Positions 1 through 7,396 of a stretch of 64,000 nucleotides of DNA are shown here, in pieces. Every line of letters starts with the position of its first letter. Positions within the stretch are counted from its first letter, which is position 1. The notes under the pieces are model-generated. The model did not search any database, was not told the origin of the DNA, and worked only from the letters and a program-made list of their open reading frames with translations. The DNA comes from Streptomyces sp. SID8374. GTDB lineage: Bacteria; Actinomycetota; Actinomycetes; Streptomycetales; Streptomycetaceae. The DNA is taken from NCBI RefSeq assembly GCF_009865135.1, contig NZ_WWGH01000002.1, positions 372,001 to 436,000 of the forward strand, in the 5' to 3' direction. The position numbers and the translations under genes were made by a program.

Positions 1-875
1 AGGACGTCGTGGACGACTTCGTCGCGGAGTACGAGGCCGGGCGCACGCCCAACCCCTGCCTGCGCTGCAACGAGAAGATCAAGTTCGCCGCCCTGCTGGA
101 CAAGGCCCTCGCCCTCGGCTTCGACGCCGTCTGCACCGGCCACTACGCCACGGTCGTGCTCGCCGAGGACGGGAGCCGCGAGCTGCACCGCGCCTCCGAC
201 ATGGCCAAGGACCAGAGCTATGTGCTGGGCGTCCTGGACGAGAAGCAGCTCGCCCACGCCATGTTCCCGCTCGGCGACACCCTCACCACCAAGGACGAGA
301 TCCGCGCCGAGGCCGAGCGCCGGGGCCTGGCCGTCGCCAAGAAGCCCGACAGCCACGACATCTGCTTCATCGCCGACGGCGACACCCAGGGCTTCCTGGC
401 GAACCGCCTCGGCGGCCCGGCCGAGGGCGACATCCTCGACGAGTCCGGTACGAAGCTGGGCACCCACGACGGTGCGTTCGGCTTCACCATCGGCCAGCGC
501 AAGGGCCTGAAGATCGGCCACCCCGCCCCCGACGGCAAGCCGCGCTACGTGCTGGACATCTCCCCGGTGAACAACACGGTCACCGTCGGCCCGGTCGAGG
601 CCCTCGACGTGACCTCGCTGACCGCCATCAAGCCGCGCTGGTGCGGAACGCCCCCGTCCGGCCCGGGGACGTACACCGCGCAGCTCCGCGCCCACGGCGG
701 CGAGACCGAGGTGACGGCCGAGCTGGTGGACGGCGAGCTGAACGTCACGTTCACCGAGCCGGTACGGGGCGTGGCCCCCGGCCAGGCGGTCGTCCTGTAC
801 GACGGCACGCGCGTGGTCGGCTCGGCCACCATCGCGACGACGGTGCGGCGCGAGCGGGTGCCGACGGGGGCCTGA
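1..875 (+). CDS. mnmA: tRNA-specific 2-thiouridylase MnmA, 5' end cut by window edge
   Basis: Makes 2-thiouridine at the wobble position of tRNAs for Lys, Glu and Gln, using ATP and sulfur relayed from a cysteine desulfurase; cytoplasmic. The reading frame is open from base 3 and the start lies outside the window, so roughly the last 290 residues are present. The stretch GRTPNPCLRCNEKIKF carries the first conserved family cysteine and SHDICFIADGD carries the second, which forms the persulfide. The rest is the C-terminal beta-barrel part (FTIGQRKGL, then PRYVLDI). The ATP-binding SGGVDSS loop must be upstream. The gene ends 9 bp from a convergently transcribed hydrolase gene. Identification is from conserved family motifs; I see nothing abnormal in the visible part. 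Confidence 0.95.
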   Translation, partial: DVVDDFVAEYEAGRTPNPCLRCNEKIKFAALLDKALALGFDAVCTGHYATVVLAEDGSRELHRASDMAKDQSYVLGVLDEKQLAHAMFPLGDTLTTKDEIRAEAERRGLAVAKKPDSHDICFIADGDTQGFLANRLGGPAEGDILDESGTKLGTHDGAFGFTIGQRKGLKIGHPAPDGKPRYVLDISPVNNTVTVGPVEALDVTSLTAIKPRWCGTPPSGPGTYTAQLRAHGGETEVTAELVDGELNVTFTEPVRGVAPGQAVVLYDGTRVVGSATIATTVRRERVPTGA

Positions 876-884
876 CGCCCCGGT

Positions 885-1694
885 TCACGACGCCTGGCGT
901 ACGTATACGTCCCGGGCGAAGAAGTCCGCCAGCACCGGGGCCAGCACCTGGGGCGCCACCTCGCGCATCTGGCCCGTCAGCGTACGGTGCCGGGCGCGCG
1001 GCAGGGCGTCGGCGAGAGTCCGGGTGGCGGCCCGGGCCCGGGCCGAGCTGAAGCCGCCGCAGACCACCAGCGTGCGGGCGGAGACGGCGGCGAACCGCTC
1101 GGCCGGGACCGCCCCGTCGCCCAGCACCGCGTCGTCGTACGCCAGCGTGTGCGCCAGCGCCTCCAGGCCCGGCCACAGGGGCGCGCGCCGCATCCGGTCC
1201 ACCGTCGCCGCGTCGACGCCCGTCGCCGTGAGGAACAGCTCCACCGCCCCGGCCCGGTCCCCGGCCGCCAGCAGCCGGTGCAGCCGCTCGGTGCAGCGGG
1301 CCTTGAAGCGGAGGCCGGAGGCGCCGGGGGTGTACGGCGGTTCGTAGACGGCGAGCAGATCGACGGGGAGCCCGGCGGCGGCCGCTTCCAGGGCCAGCGC
1401 CCCGCCGGAGGACATCCCGAAGACCGAGGCGCCCGGCCCCGCCGCCCGCACGACCGCGCTCAGGTCCTCGATCTCCCGGCGCACGCCCTCCGCCCCACCG
1501 CCCCCGGCTTCACCGCTGGCGCCGCGCCCCCGGCGGTCGTAGGTGACCACGGTGAAGCGCGGCGCCAGCAGGGCGGCCAGGGGCGCGTCGGTGGCCGCGG
1601 TGCTCAGTGCCCCGCCGACCAGCACCAGCGGTGGCCCCTCGCCCTGGCGGCGGCAGGCGATCGGCGTGGAGTCGGCGGAGAGAATCCTGTCCAT
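885..1694 (-). CDS. alpha/beta hydrolase family protein with an altered catalytic His position
   Basis: A 269-residue alpha/beta-hydrolase fold protein, cytoplasmic. The N-terminal strand PPLVLVGGALS and the nucleophile elbow GMSSGG (Ser in the usual G-x-S-x-G position) are clear. In relatives the C-terminal catalytic histidine sits in a GQxHxVAP-type stretch. Here the corresponding sequence is TGQMREVAPQ, so the His is replaced by Arg, encoded CGC, one transition away from CAC. The enzyme may therefore be inactive, or use another residue. The ATG at 1694 has a pyrimidine-rich upstream sequence without a Shine-Dalgarno match, so the start is less certain than usual. Convergent with mnmA. Substrate unknown. 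Confidence 0.8.
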   Translation of the reverse strand: MDRILSADSTPIACRRQGEGPPLVLVGGALSTAATDAPLAALLAPRFTVVTYDRRGRGASGEAGGGGAEGVRREIEDLSAVVRAAGPGASVFGMSSGGALALEAAAAGLPVDLLAVYEPPYTPGASGLRFKARCTERLHRLLAAGDRAGAVELFLTATGVDAATVDRMRRAPLWPGLEALAHTLAYDDAVLGDGAVPAERFAAVSARTLVVCGGFSSARARAATRTLADALPRARHRTLTGQMREVAPQVLAPVLADFFARDVYVRQAS

Positions 1695-1771
1695 GGGAGG
1701 GGAGACCGGGGCGGCCCGGCAAACTCATCGCTCCGGCGGGAAAAACCTCCCGGGACGGTGCGGGCCGCGGG

Positions 1772-2107
1772 TCAGTCGGCCACCGGCTCCGTCTCGTAGA
1801 AGCAGAAGTGGTCCCGGATCGCGGCGACTTCGGGCTTCGGGTCCGGGTAGGCCCAGACGAGATCGGCGGCGCCGGGGAGCGACCAGTAGGAGGCGTCGCC
1901 CTTGAACGGGCAGTGGGTGGTGGTGTCCGACGGGGTGAGCAGGTCGGTACGGACGTCCTCGGGCGGCAGGTAGTAGCGGTCCGGACAGCCCGTCTCGCGC
2001 AGGACGAGGGGGCGGCGGCTCTCGGCCAGCACCTGGCCCTCGTGGACCGCCCTGACGTGCACGGTGCCCGGTTCGACGGTGATGTGGTGTCCTCGGGTGG
2101 AAGTCAT
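1772..2107 (-). CDS. DUF427 domain-containing protein
   Basis: 111 residues, a small single-domain cytoplasmic protein. The sequence RYYLPPEDVRTDLLTPSDT followed by THCPFKGDASYWS is the hallmark of DUF427, a small beta-rich family of unknown function. I chose the ATG at 2107 because GAGAG lies just upstream and because the domain begins immediately after it. A longer in-frame start at 2221 would add 38 residues without domain character and would overlap the divergent gene at 2214. Transcribed away from the LOG-like gene, with which it shares a 106-bp promoter region. Family assignment is firm, function unknown. Confidence 0.85.
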   Translation of the reverse strand: MTSTRGHHITVEPGTVHVRAVHEGQVLAESRRPLVLRETGCPDRYYLPPEDVRTDLLTPSDTTTHCPFKGDASYWSLPGAADLVWAYPDPKPEVAAIRDHFCFYETEPVAD

Positions 2108-2201
2108 GCTTCTCTCAGCGGCGTACGGGCCGGGAAACTTCCCCGCCCACCGTCGTTGACCGGAATCCTCACCGGAACGGGGGAGTGTCCGAGGCGGGTC
2201 G

Positions 2202-2207
2202 TACGGT
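2202..2207 (+). promoter_or_regulatory. -10 box of a putative leaderless promoter (LOG-like gene)
   Basis: TACGGT lies exactly 6 bases before the ATG at 2214. A transcript starting the usual 6-8 bases after the box would begin at or next to the start codon. There is no Shine-Dalgarno sequence in between, and no clear -35 element. Confidence 0.5.
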
Positions 2208-2213
2208 GGCTGC

Positions 2214-2753
2214 ATGAACATCTGCGTCTTCCTCTCCGCCGCCGACCTCGACGACCGCTACACCGTCCCCGCCCGCGAGTTCGCCGAGCTGCTCGGCAGA
2301 GGCGGGCACACCCTGGTCTGGGGCGGTTCGGAGAGTGGCCTGATGAAGGTCGTCGCGGACGGGGTGCAGGAGGCGGGCGGGCGGCTGGTCGGGGTCTCGG
2401 TCGACTTCCTCGCCGCGAAGGCCCGGGAGAACGCCGACGAGATGGTGATCGCCCGCGACCTCGCCGAGCGCAAGGCCCTCCTCCTGGCGAAGTCCGACGC
2501 GATCGTGATCATGGTCGGCGGGACCGGGACGCTGGACGAGGCCACCGAGATCCTGGAGCTGAAGAAGCACGGCAAGCACACCAAGCCGGTCGTTCTGCTC
2601 AACACGGCGGGCTTCTACGACGGGCTGCGCGAGCAGTTCCAGCGGATGGAGGACGAGGGGTTCCTGCCGCTGCCCCTGACGGACCTGGTCTTCTTCGCCA
2701 AGGACGGGGTGGGGGCGCTGGCATATCTGGAGGAGTCCGCCGGGGTGCAGTGA
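2214..2753 (+). CDS. LOG family Rossmann-fold protein (nucleotide 5'-phosphoribohydrolase-like)
   Basis: 179 residues with a Rossmann-like fold. The motif GGTGTLDEATE corresponds to the GGxGTxxE signature of the LOG family (cytokinin riboside 5'-monophosphate phosphoribohydrolases and older 'lysine decarboxylase' annotations). The usual Pro before the signature is Val here (MVGGTG). Family enzymes release the free base from nucleoside monophosphates; the substrate of this protein is not visible from sequence. It has no signal peptide and is cytoplasmic. It is divergent from the DUF427 gene, and the start codon lies 6 bases after a TACGGT box, suggesting a leaderless mRNA. Confidence 0.75.
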   Translation: MNICVFLSAADLDDRYTVPAREFAELLGRGGHTLVWGGSESGLMKVVADGVQEAGGRLVGVSVDFLAAKARENADEMVIARDLAERKALLLAKSDAIVIMVGGTGTLDEATEILELKKHGKHTKPVVLLNTAGFYDGLREQFQRMEDEGFLPLPLTDLVFFAKDGVGALAYLEESAGVQ

Positions 2754-2792
2754 CACCCGGGCCACCGGACGAGTCCGCCGGTCCGCGCCGAG

Positions 2793-2885
2793 GAGCCGGG
2801 CCCGGGCTTCAGCGATCCCGCCTCCGCCCAGGGTCGCCTGAGCCGGGCCCGGACTCCGGTGATCACGCCTCCGCCTAGGATCGCC
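2793..2885 (+). repeat. two adjacent imperfect 46-bp direct repeats
   Basis: Copy 1 spans 2793-2838 and copy 2 spans 2840-2885, separated by one base; 39 of 46 positions match by eye. Copy 2 ends just before the ATG at 2888 and its divergence from copy 1 creates the TAGGAT box used as the likely promoter of the next gene (copy 1 has CAGGGT there). It looks like a local tandem duplication of a promoter segment. Confidence 0.8.
2876..2881 (+). promoter_or_regulatory. -10 box of a putative leaderless promoter (SDR gene)
   Basis: TAGGAT is followed by exactly 6 bases and then the ATG at 2888. No ribosome binding site is visible, which fits leaderless transcription. Confidence 0.55.
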
Positions 2886-2887
2886 CC

Positions 2888-3577
2888 ATGCCTACCCACC
2901 TCATCACCGGCGCCGGTTCCGGCATCGGGGCCGCTGTCGCCCGCCGTCTCCTGGAGCGCGGCGACGACCTCGTCCTGCTCGCCCGCGACGCCGGCCGCGC
3001 CAAGGAGTTCGCCGACCGCTACCCGGGCGCGCGGACCCTTGTCGGCGACCTCTCCAACCCCGACCGGCTCTCCTGGGCGTTCGGCCAGCAGCCCATGCCC
3101 GAGCGGGTCGACACCCTGCTGCACATCGCGGGCGTCGTCGAACTCGGCACGGTCGGCGAGCTCACCCCCAAGGCGTGGCACTCCCAGCTCAACGCCAACC
3201 TCATCGCCCCCGCCGAGATCACCCGCCTCCTCATCCCGCAGCTCCGCGCCGCCCAGGGCCACGTCCTGTTCGTGAACTCCGGTGCCGGGCTCAACGCCCA
3301 CGCCGGGTGGAGCGCGTACGCCGCGAGCAAGCACGGCCTGAAGGCGCTCGCCGACTCGCTGCGCCACGAGGAGCACGGCAACGGGGTGCGCGTCACCAGC
3401 GTCTACCCCGGGCGCACCGCCAGCCCCATGCAGGCCAAGGTGCACCAGCAGGAGGGCAAGGAGTACGACGCCGCCCGCTGGATCGACCCCGAGTCGGTGG
3501 CCACCACGATCCTGATGGCGATCGACCTGCCGCGCGACGCCGAGGTCAACGACCTCACGGTCCGCCCGGGGCGCTGA
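2888..3577 (+). CDS. short-chain dehydrogenase/reductase (SDR family)
   Basis: 229 residues, classical SDR. The N-terminal dinucleotide-binding loop is TGAGSGIG (TGxxxGIG). The catalytic tyrosine-lysine pair is in WSAYAASKHGLKALADSL (YxxxK), with the serine in FVNSGAG. The SDR fold reduces or oxidises a carbonyl/alcohol with NAD(P)H; the substrate cannot be inferred. The start is the ATG 6 bases after TAGGAT. The 3' end of the gene, including its stop codon, is duplicated immediately downstream (see the repeat at 3554-3604). It stands alone, with the methyltransferase gene following from its own promoter. Confidence 0.9.
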   Translation: MPTHLITGAGSGIGAAVARRLLERGDDLVLLARDAGRAKEFADRYPGARTLVGDLSNPDRLSWAFGQQPMPERVDTLLHIAGVVELGTVGELTPKAWHSQLNANLIAPAEITRLLIPQLRAAQGHVLFVNSGAGLNAHAGWSAYAASKHGLKALADSLRHEEHGNGVRVTSVYPGRTASPMQAKVHQQEGKEYDAARWIDPESVATTILMAIDLPRDAEVNDLTVRPGR

Positions 3578-3604
3578 AGCTCACGGTCCGCCCGGGCCGC
3601 TGAA
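3554..3604 (+). repeat. 25-bp tandem duplication of the SDR gene end
   Basis: The last 24 bases of the SDR coding sequence with its stop codon, plus one base (3554-3578), are repeated at 3580-3604 with a single G/C difference, at a period of 26 bp. The second copy also carries a TGA. Confidence 0.85.
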
Positions 3605-3682
3605 CCCGGAAGCCGTCCCGGTCGCCGAAGCCCGGCCGCTGACCCCGGCGCCCCGCGTACGCCGAGCGCACGCGGGGGACCG

Positions 3683-3688
3683 TAGGCT
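3683..3688 (+). promoter_or_regulatory. -10 box of a putative leaderless promoter (MetE-like gene)
   Basis: TAGGCT is followed by 6 bases and the GTG at 3695, the same spacing as at 2214 and 2888. There is no Shine-Dalgarno sequence. Confidence 0.55.
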
Positions 3689-3694
3689 TCCGGC

Positions 3695-4723
3695 GTGAGC
3701 GAGAAGAGCAAGTTGAGCGGGTGCCCGGCGACCGGGATCGGGTCGATGCCCGGGGGAGACGCGAGGGAGGCGGCGAAGACCGTCACCGGCTCCTTCGCCG
3801 ACGGCCAGGGCATGCCGTACCTGGCGGAGCTGCCGGCGCGCGGACCGGGCGCGGACATGATCGGCCGGACCATCGGCATGCTCGTCGAGATGTACGGGCA
3901 CGTGGAGCCGAGCGGCTGGCGGATCAGCGACCGGCCAGGCCGCGACACCCGCCGCGCCCGCTCCTGGCTGGGGGAGGACCTGGACGCCCTGGAGGAGTTC
4001 ACCCAGGGGTACGAGGGCCTGCTCAAGGTCCAGGCCGTCGGCCCGTGGACGCTGGCCGCCGGACTGGAACTGCGCGGCGGCGAGGCCATGCTGGGCGACC
4101 CCGGGGCCTGCCGCGACCTGGCCGGGTCGCTGGCCGAGGGGCTTAGCGCCCACCTCGCCGAGGTGCGGCGCCGGATGCCCGGGGCCGAGGTGGTCCTCCA
4201 GCTGGACGAGCCCTCCCTGACCGCCGTCCTGCTGGGCCGGGTCCGCTCCGCCAGCGGCTACCGCACCTACCGGGCCGTCGACCGCCAGGCCGTCGAGTCG
4301 GCCCTGCGCGACGTCCTCGCCGCCGCGGGCGAGGACGGCACGACGATCGTCCACTCCTGCGCCCCCGAAGTGCCGTTCGCGCTGCTGCGCCGGGCCGGGG
4401 CGGACGGAATCTCGTTCGACTTCTCCCTCCTCACGGAGCGTGAGGAGGAGACGATCGGGGAAGCGGTCGAAAGCGGCACCCAGTTGTTCCTGGGCGTGGT
4501 GCCGTCCACCGACGCGGCAACGACGGCATTGTCAGACCCGGGCGGTAGCGTCATGGGGGTCAGGACGCTGTGGAGCAGGCTGGGGCTGAATCCGGGGACT
4601 CTCGCCGAGTCCGTCGCGATCACCCCGTCGTGCGGTCTCGCGGGTGCGTCGCCCGCGTACGCCCGTACCGCGCTCGCCCACAGTGCCCGGGCGGCGAGGT
4701 CGCTCGCAGACAACCCTGAGTGA
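3695..4723 (+). CDS. short MetE-like methionine synthase / methyltransferase (C-terminal catalytic domain only)
   Basis: 342 residues matching the cobalamin-independent methionine synthase C-terminal (zinc) domain. The HSC motif (TIVHSCAPEV) supplies the His and Cys ligands and ITPSCGLAG supplies the second Cys. The N-terminal half of the usual ~770-residue MetE is absent. Full-length MetE transfers a methyl group from methyltetrahydrofolate to homocysteine; short forms may use another methyl donor, so 'methionine synthase' is an inference. The GTG start lies 6 bases after TAGGCT. The stop codon is 32 bp before the ligA ATG, so the two are probably cotranscribed. Confidence 0.8.
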   Translation: MSEKSKLSGCPATGIGSMPGGDAREAAKTVTGSFADGQGMPYLAELPARGPGADMIGRTIGMLVEMYGHVEPSGWRISDRPGRDTRRARSWLGEDLDALEEFTQGYEGLLKVQAVGPWTLAAGLELRGGEAMLGDPGACRDLAGSLAEGLSAHLAEVRRRMPGAEVVLQLDEPSLTAVLLGRVRSASGYRTYRAVDRQAVESALRDVLAAAGEDGTTIVHSCAPEVPFALLRRAGADGISFDFSLLTEREEETIGEAVESGTQLFLGVVPSTDAATTALSDPGGSVMGVRTLWSRLGLNPGTLAESVAITPSCGLAGASPAYARTALAHSARAARSLADNPE

Positions 4724-4755
4724 CGGGGACGACGGGTAAACAGGAGGACGGGACG

Positions 4756-6981
4756 ATGGCCGGCGAACAGCGGGTGGAGCAGGAGAGCTCGGTTCCGGCG
4801 GACGTGCGGGAGGAGCACGCGCTGCTGGCCGAGAAGGTCGAGGAGAACCGCTTCCGGTATTACGTGAAGGACCAGCCGGTCGTCAGCGACGCCGAGTTCG
4901 ACCGGCAGATGCGTGCGCTGGAGGCGCTGGAGGAGGAGTACCCGGCGCTGCGCACCCCGGACTCCCCGACCCAGAAGGTGGCCGGGCCCTACCGCACGGA
5001 GTTCACCTCCGTGGTCCACCGCGAGCGGATGCTCTCCCTGGACAACGCCTTCGACGACGAGGAGCTGGCCGCCTGGGCCGAGCGCGTCGCCAAGGACGTC
5101 GGCACGCCCGACCACCACTTCCTGTGCGAGCTGAAGGTGGACGGGCTCGCGGTCAACCTCACCTACGAGCACGGCCGGCTGACCCGGGCGGCGACCCGGG
5201 GGGACGGCCGCACCGGCGAGGACATCACGCCCAACGTCCGCACCATCGCCGAGATCCCGCACCGCCTCAAGGGCGAGGACATCCCCGCCCTGGTCGAGAT
5301 CCGGGGCGAGGTCTTCTTCCCGATGGAGGCCTTCGAGGAGCTGAACGCCCGGCTGGTGGCCGCCGACGACAAGCCCTTCGCCAACCCGCGCAACGCGGCG
5401 GCCGGTTCGCTGCGCCAGAAGGACCCCAAAGTCACCGCCACCCGCCCGCTGCACATGGTGGTGCACGGCATCGGCGCCCACGAGGGCCTCACCATCGACC
5501 GCCTCTCCCAGGCCTACGAGCTCCTCCACTCCTGGGGCCTGCCCACGGCCAAGCACAACAAGGTCGTCGACTCCCTCGCAGGTGTACGGGAGTTCATCGC
5601 CTACTTCGGCGAGCACCGGCACTCCGTGGAGCACGAGATCGACGGGGTCGTCGTCAAACTCGACGAGATCCCGCTCCAGGGCCGCCTGGGCTCCACCTCG
5701 CGCGCCCCGCGCTGGGCCATCGCCTGGAAGTACGCTCCGGAAGAGGTCAACACCAAGCTGGTCAACATCCGCGTCGGCGTCGGCCGCACCGGCCGCGTCA
5801 CGCCGTACGCCCAGGTGGAGCCGGTCGAAGTGGCCGGTTCCGAGGTCGAGTTCGCCACCCTCCACAACCAGGAGGTGGTCAAGGCCAAGGGCGTCCTCAT
5901 CGGCGACACCGTGGTCATCCGCAAGGCGGGCGACGTCATCCCGGAGATCCTCGGCCCGGTCGTCGACCTGCGCGACGGCACCGAGAAGGCGTTCGAGATG
6001 CCGACGCACTGCCCCGAGTGCGGTACGGAGCTGCGCCCGATGAAGGAGGCCGACATCGACCTCCGCTGCCCCAACGCCCGCACCTGCCCCGCCCAGTTGC
6101 GCGAGCGGGTCTTCTATCTCGCCGGGCGCAAGAGCCTGGACATCGACCACTTCGGCTATGTGGCCGCCGCCGCCCTGACCCGGCCCCTGGAGCCCGCCGA
6201 GCCGGTTCTGAAGGACGAGGGCGGCCTGTTCGACCTCACCATCGACCAGTTGCTGCCGATCCGGGCGTACGTCCTGGACCAGGACAGCGGGCTGCCCAAG
6301 CGCGACCCGAAGACGGGCGAGGAGAAGATCGCGACGGTCTTCGCCAACAAGCAGGGCGAGGCGAAGAAGAACGCCGTGGCCATGCTGGAGGGCATCGCCG
6401 CCGCGAAGGAGGCGCCGCTGGCCCGGATCCTCACCGGGCTCTCCATCCGCCATGTCGGGCCGGTCGCCGCGCAGGAGCTGGCCCGCCAGTTCCGTTCCAT
6501 CGACCGGATCGACGAGGCCACCGAGCAGGAGCTGGCCGACGCCGACGGGGTCGGCCCCATCATCGCCGCCTCCGTCAAGCAGTGGTTCGCCGAGGACTGG
6601 CACCGCGAGATCCTGCGCAAATGGCGCGAGGCCGGAGTCCGGATGGCCGACGAGGGCTCGGACGAGGAGCAGGGCCCCCGCCCCCTCGAAGGGCTCACCG
6701 TCGTCGTCACCGGCACCCTCACCGCCTACACCCGCGACGGCGCCAAGGAGGCGCTCCAGAGCCTCGGGGCGAAGGTCACCGGCTCGGTGTCGAAGAAGAC
6801 CGCGTTCGTGGTGGTCGGCGACAACCCCGGCTCCAAGTACGACAAGGCCATGCAGCTGAAGGTCCCCGTGCTGGACGAGGCCGGGTTCGCCGTCCTTCTC
6901 GAACAGGGCCCCGACGCCGCCCTGGAGGCCGCCCTGCCGGTGCCGGAGGCCGCACCCGAGCCGGAAGCCGCGCCGGAGTAG
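4756..6981 (+). CDS. ligA: NAD-dependent DNA ligase LigA
   Basis: 741 residues. It seals nicks during replication and repair using NAD+, through an adenylated lysine. The N-terminal NAD-binding domain (ENRFRYYVKDQPVVSDAEFD) is followed by the adenylation motif ELKVDG with Lys127. Next come the OB domain and a four-cysteine zinc finger (C419, C422, C438, C444). The helix-hairpin-helix repeats include the HVGPVAAQ segment, and a C-terminal BRCT domain includes VVVGDNPGSKYDKA. I chose the ATG at 4756 because AGGAGG at 4742-4747 is at ideal spacing; an in-frame GTG at 4720 would overlap the upstream stop codon. Essential housekeeping gene with a slightly extended Pro/Glu-rich tail. Confidence 0.97.
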   Translation: MAGEQRVEQESSVPADVREEHALLAEKVEENRFRYYVKDQPVVSDAEFDRQMRALEALEEEYPALRTPDSPTQKVAGPYRTEFTSVVHRERMLSLDNAFDDEELAAWAERVAKDVGTPDHHFLCELKVDGLAVNLTYEHGRLTRAATRGDGRTGEDITPNVRTIAEIPHRLKGEDIPALVEIRGEVFFPMEAFEELNARLVAADDKPFANPRNAAAGSLRQKDPKVTATRPLHMVVHGIGAHEGLTIDRLSQAYELLHSWGLPTAKHNKVVDSLAGVREFIAYFGEHRHSVEHEIDGVVVKLDEIPLQGRLGSTSRAPRWAIAWKYAPEEVNTKLVNIRVGVGRTGRVTPYAQVEPVEVAGSEVEFATLHNQEVVKAKGVLIGDTVVIRKAGDVIPEILGPVVDLRDGTEKAFEMPTHCPECGTELRPMKEADIDLRCPNARTCPAQLRERVFYLAGRKSLDIDHFGYVAAAALTRPLEPAEPVLKDEGGLFDLTIDQLLPIRAYVLDQDSGLPKRDPKTGEEKIATVFANKQGEAKKNAVAMLEGIAAAKEAPLARILTGLSIRHVGPVAAQELARQFRSIDRIDEATEQELADADGVGPIIAASVKQWFAEDWHREILRKWREAGVRMADEGSDEEQGPRPLEGLTVVVTGTLTAYTRDGAKEALQSLGAKVTGSVSKKTAFVVVGDNPGSKYDKAMQLKVPVLDEAGFAVLLEQGPDAALEAALPVPEAAPEPEAAPE

Positions 6982-7396
6982 ACCGCCCGTCCCGTTCTCG
7001 GAGCCCACGCCGGACGCGGCTTCGGAGCGGGCCGCCGCCTCCCGCGACCCGCGCGCCACTCCCGGACACCCTCTGTTCGCCGGATCGAGACGACTTCGAG
7101 ACGCGGCCCCGGCGTGGCGCGCCCCCGGTGGGGAAGAAACGGGACAGAGGGGCGAAGAAGGGTCGGCCGGACCCCGAACGGCCCACCGGCATCACCCGTT
7201 CGGCGCATAGCAGATGGTGACGGGTCGTCGGTTCGCCTTCGGCAAGAGCTGTAGAGCGCTGCCCCTGGAAGCTCTTCGCGGCCTACTGTTGAGGGGTAGC
7301 GCCTGCCGTGGCACCGGCCGCCCGTCCGGGGCCGTGCGAGCAAGGGAGCGGGGGCCACCGAGGGACTTCGGCACCGCCGGCTGTGAGAGGGACGGA
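6982..7396 (+). other. 415-bp intergenic region between ligA and rmdB
   Basis: No convincing gene. A TACTGT box at 7284-7289 is a candidate -10 element about 107 bases before the rmdB ATG. A 7-bp inverted repeat (AAGAGCT at 7244-7250 with AGCTCTT at 7270-7276) lies just upstream of it. I see no ligA terminator with a T tract. Open frames crossing the region lack start-signal support. Confidence 0.5.
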
